Shown: one piece after another, positions 52,885-63,900 of the stretch | Layout: each line of letters starts with the position of its first letter | How positions within the stretch are numbered: position 1 is the first letter of the stretch | DNA from: Echinicola pacifica DSM 19836 | GTDB lineage: Bacteria > Bacteroidota > Bacteroidia > Cytophagales > Cyclobacteriaceae | Reading direction: 5' to 3' | DNA: 64,000 nucleotides | Assembly: GCF_000373245.1 (NCBI RefSeq) | Contig: NZ_KB890750.1 | Location: 289,255-353,254, forward strand | The notes under the pieces: model-generated | The model's input: the letters and a program-made list of their open reading frames with translations, nothing else | Told to the model about the DNA's origin: nothing | Database searches by the model: none | Translations under genes and position numbers: made by a program

Positions 52885-53513
52885 TCTAAGATCCTCATAT
52901 CTTCAGCGTCCAGTAAATTTACCTGTGGCAGCAGCAGCTCATTTGATTTATAACTGATATAGATTTCCTTATAGCCAAGTGCACTCAGCAGCACTTCAAA
53001 TAACTGCCGGGTGTGCTGCTGGGAGGTCTTTACCAGACCCATATACTGTAAATTGCTACGAACGTCCAGCTCAGCTTCCTGGAAAAAGCGCTCTTGATCC
53101 CTTAAGGAAAGTTTATTTAGAAATGCCTTGGTATCAGTAATGACCGAATCCACCACAAAATCTGGCGCTGGATACGAGAAATTTACCACTTCGATGGCCG
53201 GAAGAACAAGGATAATCTTCTCCCCTTCCACCTCTATATCCTCAGGTTGGATTTTGCTCAGGTCGATTCCCGTCTTTACATACACTTTAGAATAAGCCAT
53301 AAATTGGGTCTGGCTTATATCCACAAAGAATATTTTCTTGGACTTACTTCCAAATACCACCTTGTCGATCACAAATTCTGTGGTGGCCAGGTCAGAGGCC
53401 TCCTTAATTTTGCCCACTACCATGGCCCTCTCGTCCTTTTTGCAGGATAAAGTCATTAGCAGCGCTAATACAACGAAAATGCAATATCTGAGTAGCGGTC
53501 TATACATCATCAT
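52881..53513 (-). CDS. DUF4230 family lipoprotein
   Basis: 210 residues from the first of three tandem ATGs, with a lipoprotein-type signal (LALLMTLSC, Cys 24). The DUF4230 pattern is visible in FVIDKVVFG, YSKVYVKTGIDLSKIQPEDIEVEGEKIIL (given in parts: VKTGIDLSKI, DIEVEGEKI), LPAIEVVNFSYPAPDF, the helical LSLRDQERFFQEAELDVRSN and the C-terminal LLSALGYKEIYISYK. It overlaps both neighbouring genes by 4 bases. DUF4230 has no settled function. The enlarged DUF4230-like protein downstream suggests that the two form a pair. Confidence 0.8.
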   Translation of the reverse strand: MMMYRPLLRYCIFVVLALLMTLSCKKDERAMVVGKIKEASDLATTEFVIDKVVFGSKSKKIFFVDISQTQFMAYSKVYVKTGIDLSKIQPEDIEVEGEKIILVLPAIEVVNFSYPAPDFVVDSVITDTKAFLNKLSLRDQERFFQEAELDVRSNLQYMGLVKTSQQHTRQLFEVLLSALGYKEIYISYKSNELLLPQVNLLDAEDMRILE

Positions 53514-55240
53514 TTCAGTTTAGCCTTAAAACTTTGATAAGCTTTGGCCAGCCTAATATCATATTGGCTCACTTTATAGCCTCTACCATTATAGCCATAG
53601 GCAAAAGATGCCCAGTCATACTGCCCCTGATTCTCCTCGGAGATATAATGAATTAGGGCTTTATCTTTGACCTTTTTATGTTGGATGAAAGCCATGAAAT
53701 CTAAGAAATGGTAATATTCCGCCTCATGCTGCTTAGCCTCAAAGTCCTCTGCATCCTTATAATGCCTAGATTGAATATTATGGGTGATATTTTCGCCCAA
53801 AATCTGGAATAATCCCCAGGATGAGGCATAGATAGGAGCGCTGTTACTGATTCCCTCGGCAATTTCCTTAGCTTTATTCAGTCTCTGGTATTCATCTGCT
53901 CCCATTTTATAGTGTGAGGTGGTCCATTTGGGATAGATAATCGTAGGATGCTGCTTTTGGAGATCCTCCAGCTCCTCGGTGGATTTCCCCACCTTGCTCA
54001 TCCAGTACCAGAATTTATGTCCCTCGAAGAGTATTTTGGCTCTTCCATCCGGCAAATGGCCTCTGCCAGAGGATTCCACACTAATAAGGGCCTTGACCAC
54101 GGCCAAAGAGAGGTCTATTCCCTTATTATTCCTCAATTCATCTAAGGCCTCCATTATCTCCTCATCGATGAGCACCTTATCATTTGCATTATCTCTGATC
54201 TGTACGAAGGCCGAGGTAGGCACCTTTCCTATGGAGGAGGTGTCTATCATTGGCGCTGTGATCAGCCCTTTCTTTAGGGAACTGATATTTGGTGGACTAG
54301 GAATATCATTGATCATTCTAAAGGCCAAATCTTCTTCCAGAAATTCCAAATCGTCCATAGCAACAGGATCTGTATTTGGGAAATCACCCTGCTCCTCTAT
54401 GGGGGAAGGTGCGGAGTCTGCGCGGTTAAAGTTGGCAGGATCTGGACCTGGGTCAGGACCTCTTTCCTTGGTTTTATTTTCTACTGTCCAGCGATCCCGC
54501 AGGTATTTCAGGGAGCGATCCCCAAAATAAAAGGCTATCATCATCAAAAATGCCGTTTCAAAAAACTCAAATTGCTGAGTGCGCAGTGCCATTTCCGCAT
54601 TAGACACATAGTCCATACCATAGCTACTTATCAAGAGGGAAATGCCTCCCACCAAAAGGGTAAATGCGATCATGCCTCTTACAGTCCCTGGAGGAAGGCC
54701 AAATGTCTGGCTGCGGTAAGGGTTAAATAGTGGTTCTTCCTGGCCTGTAGAGGCATTTTGCATGCCATACTGCTGCATTTCCTTCCCCTTTTCTATTTTG
54801 GCCCACTCCTCATCGGTGATGCCATAGTTGATATTATAAAAATATACCGCCCATACAAAATAGATCATAAAGACCGATACCCATACCACCGTCACCATCA
54901 GCCCCACAATACGGTAGGGATTTCCTCCTTCGAAATAGGACAACACCCCATATCCAATCCCCATCAGACTTAGCAAGACTGCAAAAATTACGGTGCCTTT
55001 AAAAAACACATCATGGTACTTATTCCTATAGATCCTTCGCCGATCCGCCTCTGACCTCAGATGGCGAATAGACACGGCATAGCCCATCGCCAAGGCAATT
55101 AGCAGGGCCATACCATAATAAAGCTCTCCCCCACTTTTCAGAGAAAACCCTAAGATGGCGAGAACTATGATCAGGCCTATAATAATGCTGCCTAGCTGCA
55201 GGATCAGCTTTTTGTATCGGGTAAAAAGTCGTTTTATCAT
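53510..55240 (-). CDS. Multi-span membrane protein with C-terminal N-acetylmuramidase (phage endolysin-type) domain
   Basis: 576 residues. About six membrane helices in the N-terminal half (near 13-35, 39-60, 78-102, 108-140, 190-212, 225-248), then a Pro/Glu-rich linker (about 255-365). The C-terminal domain (about 375-576) resembles the N-acetylmuramidase family PF11860: ALISVESSGRGHLPDGRAKI (likely catalytic Glu in VESSG), LFEGHKFWYW, YASSWGLFQILGENI and DWASFAYGYNGRGY. PF11860 is common in phage endolysins, where it stands free; fusion to a membrane part is unusual. It overlaps neighbours by 4 bases on both sides. It may cut or remodel peptidoglycan next to the membrane; this is inference from the fold. 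Confidence 0.85.
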   Translation of the reverse strand: MIKRLFTRYKKLILQLGSIIIGLIIVLAILGFSLKSGGELYYGMALLIALAMGYAVSIRHLRSEADRRRIYRNKYHDVFFKGTVIFAVLLSLMGIGYGVLSYFEGGNPYRIVGLMVTVVWVSVFMIYFVWAVYFYNINYGITDEEWAKIEKGKEMQQYGMQNASTGQEEPLFNPYRSQTFGLPPGTVRGMIAFTLLVGGISLLISSYGMDYVSNAEMALRTQQFEFFETAFLMMIAFYFGDRSLKYLRDRWTVENKTKERGPDPGPDPANFNRADSAPSPIEEQGDFPNTDPVAMDDLEFLEEDLAFRMINDIPSPPNISSLKKGLITAPMIDTSSIGKVPTSAFVQIRDNANDKVLIDEEIMEALDELRNNKGIDLSLAVVKALISVESSGRGHLPDGRAKILFEGHKFWYWMSKVGKSTEELEDLQKQHPTIIYPKWTTSHYKMGADEYQRLNKAKEIAEGISNSAPIYASSWGLFQILGENITHNIQSRHYKDAEDFEAKQHEAEYYHFLDFMAFIQHKKVKDKALIHYISEENQGQYDWASFAYGYNGRGYKVSQYDIRLAKAYQSFKAKLK

Positions 55241-56031
55241 GATCTAATGGGGGATTTGCCAAACCAATCTTCATTGTAAATGGCTATTGAAACATTTTCA
55301 TGCGTATGAAGAAGGCTACTGATTTTCTTATAAAACTGCTCATAAGTCTTGCTGGAGGAGAGAATGGAGCGCGGCATTCCTGCACTTACCCCATCGGCGA
55401 TTAAGATACATCCACTGGTATGCTCATGATTATTACCTATATGGATATAGATCCCCTCAAATTCCGGTACGTCCTGCAATTGTAAGTGAAAGTCAAACCA
55501 GGAATTCTTATCCCTGTACTTTTGGGTCATAGGCGTAATATTCTTATTGAAATTGATAGCATATTGACCAGCTGGAATGCGAGTTTGATGTTTTACTTTC
55601 AGCTCCCTGTGCGTATCCTCGAGCGTATAACAGAAGAATTTTGTCCTCATAAACATCAGTCCAAGCGTGGTCTCCCCATCATCATAATACCTAAGAAGTG
55701 AAATGGTGGCAGTTTTCTCCGCCACAGTGCCCTGCTGAGCTAAGGCTAAGTCGCTTTCAAGTTTGCGTATTCTGCTCTGGAGATGGTCGATTTCAAAATT
55801 GGCTGGTTCATCTGCTTTTGGTGAGGGGCTGATGATGCTCTCTATAGGCTTTGGTGAGCGCTCAAACATCTTTTTGACCGCGCTAAAGCCCTTTTGACCC
55901 AGGGTGATAATATATCCCACAAAGCCGATGAGGTATAACCATATTTTGGACAGTAAGTCAGGATTGGTGAAAAACACCAAGAGCATAACCAACACAATAC
56001 CTATAATAAATAGGCCTATAAAACGTCGCAT
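55237..56031 (-). CDS. Membrane-anchored DUF5675 protein
   Basis: 264 residues, first gene of the four-gene operon. Two hydrophobic helices (about 4-23 and 31-48), a short coiled-coil segment (about 80-100, DHLQSRIRKLESDLALAQ), then a DUF5675 domain (about 108-255): TLGLMFMRTKFFCYTLED, TRIPAGQYAINFNK, IYIHIGNNHEHTSGCILI and SKTYEQFYKKIS. DUF5675 often occurs in phage and prophage genes beside lysis functions, and its IHIGNN...TSGCI motif recalls a Cys/His active site. No activity is proven. Its ATGA overlap with the muramidase gene couples the two. Confidence 0.8.
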   Translation of the reverse strand: MRRFIGLFIIGIVLVMLLVFFTNPDLLSKIWLYLIGFVGYIITLGQKGFSAVKKMFERSPKPIESIISPSPKADEPANFEIDHLQSRIRKLESDLALAQQGTVAEKTATISLLRYYDDGETTLGLMFMRTKFFCYTLEDTHRELKVKHQTRIPAGQYAINFNKNITPMTQKYRDKNSWFDFHLQLQDVPEFEGIYIHIGNNHEHTSGCILIADGVSAGMPRSILSSSKTYEQFYKKISSLLHTHENVSIAIYNEDWFGKSPIRS

Positions 56032-56456
56032 AATAAAAATCTCCAGAAGTGAATTTTAACGACAGTTGGCTTAGTCTAAAAAGTAAATAACTATGTAAAA
56101 TTTAAGAATTTATGTTCTCTTATCAAACAATAAGGCCTTTTAATTATCCCCAAGGCCAAAAAACTTAATCCGTTTATGAAAATTCAGAGTTTCAATTGAC
56201 CTTCACTCCTTCCTTTCCCATAGCTCAAAATACAAGCTTTGAAAGCCTGGCCTTTTCTATAGCCCTTCCCTATATCTATATTATTCGCATGCTGAATAAT
56301 CAGAAACACCAACTGGTCTCGATAGCTCCGTTGCTATTTCAAATAAAAGGCTTTGCTTTTAGTCCAAACCCCTATTAAGAATACCCAGTTCCTCCTAGCT
56401 AGACTTAGCGCCATTGTATTACTTTGACAATCAGTTTCTTACGTAAATCACCCCCA
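56032..56456. other. Upstream region of the four-gene envelope operon
   Basis: About 425 AT-rich bases. A 60-codon rightward frame at 56196-56378 has no recognisable features and is not taken as a gene. The leftward operon promoter should be near 56040-56150; no clear box was seen. Confidence 0.4.
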
Positions 56457-56669
56457 TTAATCGGTAGCGTTTTGTTCCTCCTGGTTTTCATCTTCCCGGC
56501 TATTCATAGTTGATTTTTTACCGAAATTATAAATGATGGCCAGTCTATAATACCTGCTGTCATCAAAATGCCGAATGGAAAAATTATACTTAAAATAATC
56601 AAAGTCAATTGCCAATTTCCGGTTAAGGGTATTTATATCAAGGGTAAGGTGATAGTTTAGGCTATTCAT
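56457..56669 (-). pseudogene. Remnant of an outer-membrane beta-barrel protein (C-terminal fragment)
   Basis: A 70-codon open frame whose end, DDSRYYRLAIIYNFGKK followed by a charged tail, closely resembles the last strand and tail of the PF14905-type outer membrane beta-barrel proteins, normally 700-900 residues long. Nothing upstream in this frame continues the protein: a stop occurs 9 codons before, and a nearby second frame (SLINTLSRNAYEKK-like text around 56675-56730) may be a frameshifted piece. It has no signal peptide. Most simply it is the leftover of a degraded gene; a real short gene is possible but unlikely. Confidence 0.5.
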
Positions 56670-56914
56670 TTTTTCTCGTAGGCATTTCTACTTAGCGTAT
56701 TGATCAGGGAATCCGGGGAATGATCGTTGGAATTAGCCATCCAAGCCTCATTCTTTGAATCTTATAATATACTATTTACTAAACCACTATTGCCTGCACT
56801 GGTAAATCTGTAGGTGGTTTGGCCACTTCCAGGATACTTTAGCTATCATCAGCAAAGAGCAATTTGAGGTAGTTTACCTTAATTTATAAGGTAGCTAGTG
56901 GAAGATTAATATTT
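56670..56914. other. Intergenic region between the barrel remnant and the porP terminator
   Basis: About 245 bases without a complete gene; may contain further degraded sequence of the same barrel protein. No repeats or RNA genes recognised. Confidence 0.35.
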
Positions 56915-56960
56915 ATAAAAAAACTAAAGGGGGAAATCCTTTGGTATATAGCTTTCCCCC
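56915..56960 (-). terminator. Rho-independent terminator of the surface-protein/porP operon
   Basis: Stem GGGGGAAA / TTTCCCCC (56929-56936 with 56953-56960); read leftward it is followed by TTTAGTTTTTTT. It lies about 45 bases after the porP stop. Confidence 0.9.
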
Positions 56961-57005
56961 GTGATAAAATCTAAAAGCGTCATAAATCATCCTTATCCGC
57001 TAGGG

Positions 57006-57983
57006 TCAAAACCAGCGTTGATTGCTAAGTCTTCGATTCTTAGTGACCAGGTAATAGCCGATGGATAGCTCATGGGAATTGTTTTTATAGGTATTCAGTA
57101 CATTCAGATTATTATCATAGGCATAGCCAATTCTAAGATTATTGAAGGCAAAGAATTCCAAAAGTATGGCGATGGAATTTCGATTGCTAAGATTCTCGGG
57201 AAGGTTGTCATTTCCCCATTTCACATTGGAGCGGTAAGAACTGCCGATCCAGAAGCTTTGGTAGAAGAGAAACATCGCATTCAGGTCATAATTCGTGGGC
57301 GCGCCTTTGGTCTCTTTTACCAGGAAAGAAGGTTTGATTTGGACATTTTGGCTCAGAGGGATCAGGGCACCCGCTGTCAGATAGTAATGAAAATCATGAT
57401 AGGCTAGCGCAATATCTTCCCGCTCGAGGGAGTTTTTGCCAATCAAATTATACATGCTTAATCCAGCATAAAATCTCGGCGTATTAAAGAACAGACCACC
57501 ATTTAAGTTGGGAGTAAATAAATTTACCCTTCCTTGCGGCAGTTCCGAGTCCGGATAGTCATTGGGATCCAGCATGGAGCCATCGATTACATATTCGGAG
57601 ACTCCTCCGCTGAGGCCCAGCCCCAAAAAGGATTCGTTGCCCGTCTGTATCCTATAGGCATAATTGACTAATAAACCATTGGTCACGGTGGGGCCAAGCT
57701 GGTCACTCATTACTGCAAAGCCGAAACCCATGCGTCCTTCATTAGCACTAAAATCCCCCGTCACGGTAAAGGTTTTTGGGGCACCGGGAAAGTTCACCCA
57801 CTGGCTACGATAGGTGGATTGGATATACGATTCTCCCTTGTATCCAGCATAGCCAGGATTGATGTGCAGGCCATTGAACATGTATTGACTAAACTGTGGC
57901 AGCTGTTGCGAAAAGGCAGCGGACAGCCCTCCACAAAATAGGAGAGCTGCTGCCAAAATTATTTTATTATAAATTGATCTCAT
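57006..57983 (-). CDS. PorP/SprF family type IX secretion-associated outer membrane protein
   Basis: 325 residues with a signal peptide (LFCGGLSAAFSQ). It has the PorP/SprF pattern: QLPQFSQYMFNGLHINPGYAGYKG right after the signal, then YRSQWVNFPGAPKTFTVTGDF, MGFGFAVMSDQLGP and repeated beta strands to the C-terminus (HELSIGYYLVTKNRR). Proteins of this family sit in the outer membrane beside T9SS and help attach or export type B cargo. It starts 3 bases after the giant surface protein gene, the usual pairing of a CHU_C-domain protein with its own PorP/SprF. Confidence 0.94.
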   Translation of the reverse strand: MRSIYNKIILAAALLFCGGLSAAFSQQLPQFSQYMFNGLHINPGYAGYKGESYIQSTYRSQWVNFPGAPKTFTVTGDFSANEGRMGFGFAVMSDQLGPTVTNGLLVNYAYRIQTGNESFLGLGLSGGVSEYVIDGSMLDPNDYPDSELPQGRVNLFTPNLNGGLFFNTPRFYAGLSMYNLIGKNSLEREDIALAYHDFHYYLTAGALIPLSQNVQIKPSFLVKETKGAPTNYDLNAMFLFYQSFWIGSSYRSNVKWGNDNLPENLSNRNSIAILLEFFAFNNLRIGYAYDNNLNVLNTYKNNSHELSIGYYLVTKNRRLSNQRWF

Positions 57984-57986
57984 CTT

Positions 57987-60900
57987 TTACTTTTTAATCA
58001 CTTGAATCCAACCTTTAAACTCCGTTTCATTTCCTTGCTCATCATAGCAAAGGAGAATATAGAAATAGGTGCCGGCGACCTGCCCTGGAGCATTCCAATC
58101 ATTCTGATAATTTTCCTGCTCTAGTACATGGTCACCATATCGATTGAAGATCGTTATCTTATTACCTGCATATTTCCCTAGGCCGAGCACCTCAAAGGTG
58201 TCATTGTCTCCGTCCCCATTTGGCGTGATGACATTCGGGATTCGGAATGGATTGATCTGGTTGATGTCTGTGGCGGTATTATCTTCCGGCTGAATATCCG
58301 TTTCCATCGCCTCCACCGTTGCGGTGTTGATGAGGGTGGAAGGTGCACCGGCCTCCACGCTGACCGTAATCCTTACCTCTCCTCCTACCGGAAGTAAAGG
58401 CATCGCCCAGATGATCTCCTGTCCACTTATATTAGTATTGACCAGAATATCATCATTATTGGTGCTGATGACAGAGCCCAGGTACCTCAGTTCGTCAGGA
58501 AGTATATCGCTGACAAATACATTGGTGCCGTCGGTATCATGGACATTGGTCACGACCAGCTCATATTCAAACTGGTCACCTTCGAAGATCTCCAGTCCAA
58601 AAGAAGTCTTGGTAATGGCCAAATCCACCTCGTCATTTACCAAGGTAAAGGTGATGATCGCCGTGTCAAAATTCTCCTCATCACCAGTTTCCTCCAGACG
58701 GTAGCTCAGCTGATATTCACCTGGTGCATTCACTCCAGGTAGCAGACTGAGGTCACCATTATTAGCGACATTGAGGCCTAGCAATCCGGCATCATCTGTG
58801 ATGACAATCGTCACCTCCGCTGGCTGAGCCTCCTCCCCATCGAATAGATCATTGGTGAGCACATTGCCCATCACACCATCATAGCTCAGGAAGAATTCAC
58901 CGAAGGCATCATCATTGGCAATAATCTCCTCTTCCACTAGGCGGCAACTTAATCCATAATCAAAATCAGGGACATCACCAGGACTGATCATCTGCACCAG
59001 GGTCTGCGGTGTGGTAAATTCACAAAGCAGATTCTCCTGTAAAGCAGCCGTCCTTCCATTGCTATTTGGAATCACCTTCACCTGTCTGGTGGCCGCTAGA
59101 CCGATGCCATTTTCGGCAAAGGTACTATCAGGCCTCAGCGTAATGGTATATTCTCCAAACGGATCAGACTGCGTCAGTTGATGTTGCCAGAATCCATATT
59201 CATTTATTTTCTCCTTACGGAAATAACCATTGGGTCCTTCGATCTCTATATTCAAGCCTGTGGAATTTCCAAAACCACCCTTATTTAGTTCCCCTTCATT
59301 GGTAGGGCCTTCATAGCTGCCGTCCCCATTGAAGTCAAACCACTCCCAATTATTAATATCCAATAGCGCACCAGGCACCAGGGTATTGAGGGTGACTTGG
59401 CCATCATTATTGGCATCATACCATTCATTCTGGGTCTCATCGGCATTCTGATCATACCATGCATAGCCATGAATTACCGGTACGCCGGTGGCGGCATAGG
59501 CGAAATCCTGAAGGATGTATTGGCAATCGGCGACATTTACATTAACCGATCTCTCATTGACTGGATAGAGCTCATCGACCTTATTGAGGTTTCTGTCAAA
59601 TACCGTCAAGGTATAAGCGCCTATGGCTATTCCCTCAAACTGGTAGGTTCCCTCCTCATCGGTGATCGCTATCAATCCTTCACCACGGTCAGCACCTACT
59701 GGTATCAATACCACAGGAACATTTGCCAAGCCTGTATTGGTGTCGGTGTCGATCACCTGGCCGGCGATGAAGGTATTGCCTTCGCAGACCACTTCTACCG
59801 CTGCACGATCTGAGTCTTCCACTATTTGGCCATTGATGCCTGTACCACTTACACTGGCGATATTGACGATATCCACCTGAGCCGCTATATCCTCAGCAGT
59901 TACGGTATATTCTGCGGTAATGGAGCTGGACTGTCCAGGAATCAAGTCACCTATCAGCTGCTCCGTCCCGGTCATAGGATCAAGGATGGTCACAGCCGTC
60001 AGGAGCACATTACCCATATTGGTAGCAGTCAGGGTATAAGTGATTAGCTCCCCAGGCGCTGATACCATTTGCTTATCAGCTGACTTCTCGAGTAAGATCG
60101 CTGGCAGCTGGGTCGCCCTTACTCTGGCAGAATCCTGGCTGCTGACTTCTATGCCATTAGGACTTTGGCCACTTACCGTGGCAATATTAATTACAGACCC
60201 TGCATCCAGATCCGCCTGCACGATGGAGTAAGTACTCTGCAGCTCCATGGATTCGCCCACCGCCAGATCACCAATACTGTGGTTGAGGCCTGTGAGAGGA
60301 TCCCTAAGGATGACCGAACTCAAGCTTGTATTTCCGGTATTGGTAGAGGTCAGGGTATAGCTGATCACCTGTCCCACCGTACTGTACTTATCAGGGCTTG
60401 CGATTTTTTCCAGAAGTATCATAGGCTGCTGAATGGCAATCACCTGATAGCTATCTTCATCTTCCACGAGCAATTCTGCCGGGCTATATCCCTGAACGGT
60501 AGCAGTATTGTCAATATATCCTCGATCAATATCCGCAACCTGCACCTGATAGCTGCTTTCCACCGCCCTGTTTTGGCCCGGAATCAGTGTGCCAATGGTC
60601 CTGTCCAGGCCAGTAAGAGGATCTCTAATCTGAACCTGATCGAGGCTGACATTCCCCGTATTCCTCACCGTCAAGCTATATACCACGGTCTCACCGGCTC
60701 GATATACAGTGTCCTTATCGGCTGACTTGCTTATGCTAATGGAAGGAGACTGAACCACATTGATCAGCACCATATCCTCAGCACTTACTTCTATTTCCTC
60801 AGGACTATATGCCACCACACTGGCGGTATTTTGGACAAAACCGGCATCAAGATCTGCCTGAGTCACAGCATAGGAAGTCTGGACGGTCCCTGATCTTCCC

Positions 60901-63900
60901 GGAACAATCATTGGCGCAGTTTCCTTATAGTCCGTCATGGAATCCAGTAAAGTCAGATCATATAAGGTGACATTCCCAGGATTGCTCACCGTAAGTTCAT
61001 AGGTAATTAGTTCACCAAGCGTAGAAACTTCCGTTTTGTTGGCCGATTTCACCAAGACAATCGTCGGGTTTTGAATGGCATCCACCTCGGCAGTAGCCTC
61101 ATCAGAAACCTGGATATTCAGCGGAGTCCTACCGCTAGTCGTTGCCGTATTGCTCACAGATCCCTGGTCAATATCCGCTTGGGTGATGAGGTACTCCGTG
61201 GATAAGCTGACGCTCTCCGCCGGATCCAGATTACCGATGGCTTGGTCTAAGCCGGTCAGCGGATCGCTCACCCTTACTCCCAGTAAAGTCACATTTCCTG
61301 TATTGGTGATCTCTAAGGTATAATCAATTTGATCCCCTACATTTTCAAAACTGCTTACCGAAGGTGTTTTGCTGATAGAGATAGCTCCCTCTTGGACCGC
61401 AGGGACGATAGCCGAATCAACATCCTCCACCAACCTGCCCGAAGGAGATACACCAGACACCGTAGCGGTGTTATCCACCTGTCCAAAATCAAGGTCATTC
61501 TGATCCACCGTATAGGCGGTATTATAGGTTCTACTTTCCCCTGGGCTTAGTCGGATTATGGACTCATTCATGCCCGTCAGTGGGTCAGTCACCGTCAGTC
61601 GAACCAGCGTCACATTTCCGGTATTGGTGACGATCAGCTCATAGGATAACTCTTGTCCGGTTTGGTTATAACTTTCAGTTAAAGGGTTTTTCTCAATTTT
61701 CACCCTTCCAATTCTCACGGCATTGACTTTAGCATCATCCTCATCGCTAATGATAATATCTGAAGGATCTGTACCTTCCACCACTGCGGTATTGGTCACG
61801 GAACCAGCATCTATATCTGCCTGGGTAATCTGATACGTGGTATTAAAAATAAGCGTATCACCGGGAGCCATACTACTGATGTCTTCTTCGAGGCTCGTCA
61901 ATGGATCGCTGAGATGCACATCGGTGAGCGTGGTATTTCCGGTATTGCTGATGGTAAGGGTATAACTGATTTGCTCATCCACCTCATAGTATACCCTAGG
62001 GCTGGCCACCTTATCAATAGATATGGAAGAAGCCTGTCGTCCGCGGACTTTGGCATCATCCTGATCGGAAACCGTCAGACCTGCTGGGCTGATCCCCTGG
62101 ACTGTCGCCGTATTGCTCACCAGACCGATATCCATATCCTCCTGATTAATAGTATAAGAAGTGGAATAGGTGGCAGTCTCTCCTGGGGCAAAACTATTAA
62201 TCTGAGTGCTAAAGCCGGTCAGAGGATCAGTGAGTACCACCTCTGTAAGGGTTACGTTTCCGGTATTGGTCAGACTTAGCGTATAAGGAATGATATCTCC
62301 GGCAGCATCATAAAACTGCACATCGGCGGTTTTCACGAGGCTGATGCTGGCTGAGCGCAATGCTTTCACCAGAGCCGAGTCGTCACTTTCCACCACTTTG
62401 TCGGTCGGGCTGGTGCCGGTGACTGAGGCGGTATTGCTGACAGATCCACGATCAATATCCTCTTGACTAATGGTAATCGAGGTATTAATAGTTACGATTT
62501 CCTCCGGTTCCATTTCTCCAATGCTCTGATTCAATCCAGTTAAAGGATCGGTAACCAGCACATTGGACAGGGTGACATTTCCTATATTCTCTATCTCCAG
62601 GGTATAATCGATGACTTCATCCGGGCTGGAATATAATTTAGGATTCGCTGTTTTCTTAATTTCTATTGCACCTTCTCCTCTGGCTCCTACCACCGCCTTA
62701 TCGGTATCCGATACCTGCTCTCCATCCGGGGTATCGGCGGTCACGGTGGCGGTATTGATGAGGATAAGCCCATCGATATCTGCCTGGCTAAGGGTATAAT
62801 TGATGGTATAAGTGCGGCTTTCACCAGGACCTAGCAAGGCTATATTCTCGGCAAATCCCACCTTATCATCTTCTACTACCACGGAGCTAAGGGTTAAGTT
62901 CCCAGTATTGGTAACGGTAAGGGTATAAACTACCACTTCCCCGGCATTTTCGAAAATACGTGGGCTGGCCGTTTTATCGATCTCCACCGCTCCCGCTTGC
63001 AGGGCTTTCACCGTCTCCGTATCGTCATCTTCTACCATCACCCCACCAGGCGTATAGCCCAGAGCAGTCGCCGTATTAATGACTTCCCCTTGGTCAATAT
63101 CACTTTGCTTGATCGAATAGCTCGTGGTAAAAGTTCTGCTATCTCCCGGAGCGAGTTTATCGATTTCCCGGTCAAATCCTGTCAAAGGATCCTCTACCTG
63201 TACTGATTCCAAACTGATATTACCATCGTTGATTACCTCCAGGGTATAGCTGATGATATCTCCAGGGCTATCGTACGTTTTCGGATCTGCCGTCTTATGG
63301 ATAATGATACTTGGAGCTTGCTGCGCAATTACAATTGCACGATCCGAGTCGGATACGCTGGTATTATCCGGCGCTTGCCCGCTGGTCGTAGCATCATTGA
63401 TGATCTCACCATTATCCAGATCCGCCTGAGTCACTTCGTAGCTTATAGTATAAGTGCTGGTACTGTCCGGAGCGAGGCTCGCCACAGTCTCATCAAAAGT
63501 AGTCAGTGGATCCACCGTATTCACATTCGTCAAGGTGACGTTTCCTTCATTGGTCACCACCAGTGTATAGGTGATGATTTGGCCAAGCTCGGAATAGGTT
63601 TTCGGACTTGCCGTCTTATGAATAGAGATGGCGCTATACTGATCGGCTGGCAGGCTGAGTGAGGTTTCATCACTTACTTGCTGCTTCGAATCGGATATCC
63701 CCGTCACATTAGCCCTATTCACGATCTCACCATCATCCAAGTCTTGCTGGCTAACATTATAGGTACTGTTGACAGTGATAGCTTCTCCTGGTTCCAGGCG
63801 TCCTATATTTTCCTGGAAACCATTATGAGGATCACGTATGGTCACCTCATTCAAGCTGACATTGCCGGTATTGGTGGCGGTAAGGGTATAGGTGATGGTC

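Noticed and set aside
50755-56031. Prophage lysis cassette
   Set aside because: Endolysin-type domains are present, but there are no phage structural, integrase or holin genes, and the proteins have large membrane parts and DUF4230 partners unlike a lysis cassette.
56196-56378. 60-codon rightward open frame
   Set aside because: No start context, no recognisable motif, and it lies in the promoter region of a leftward operon.
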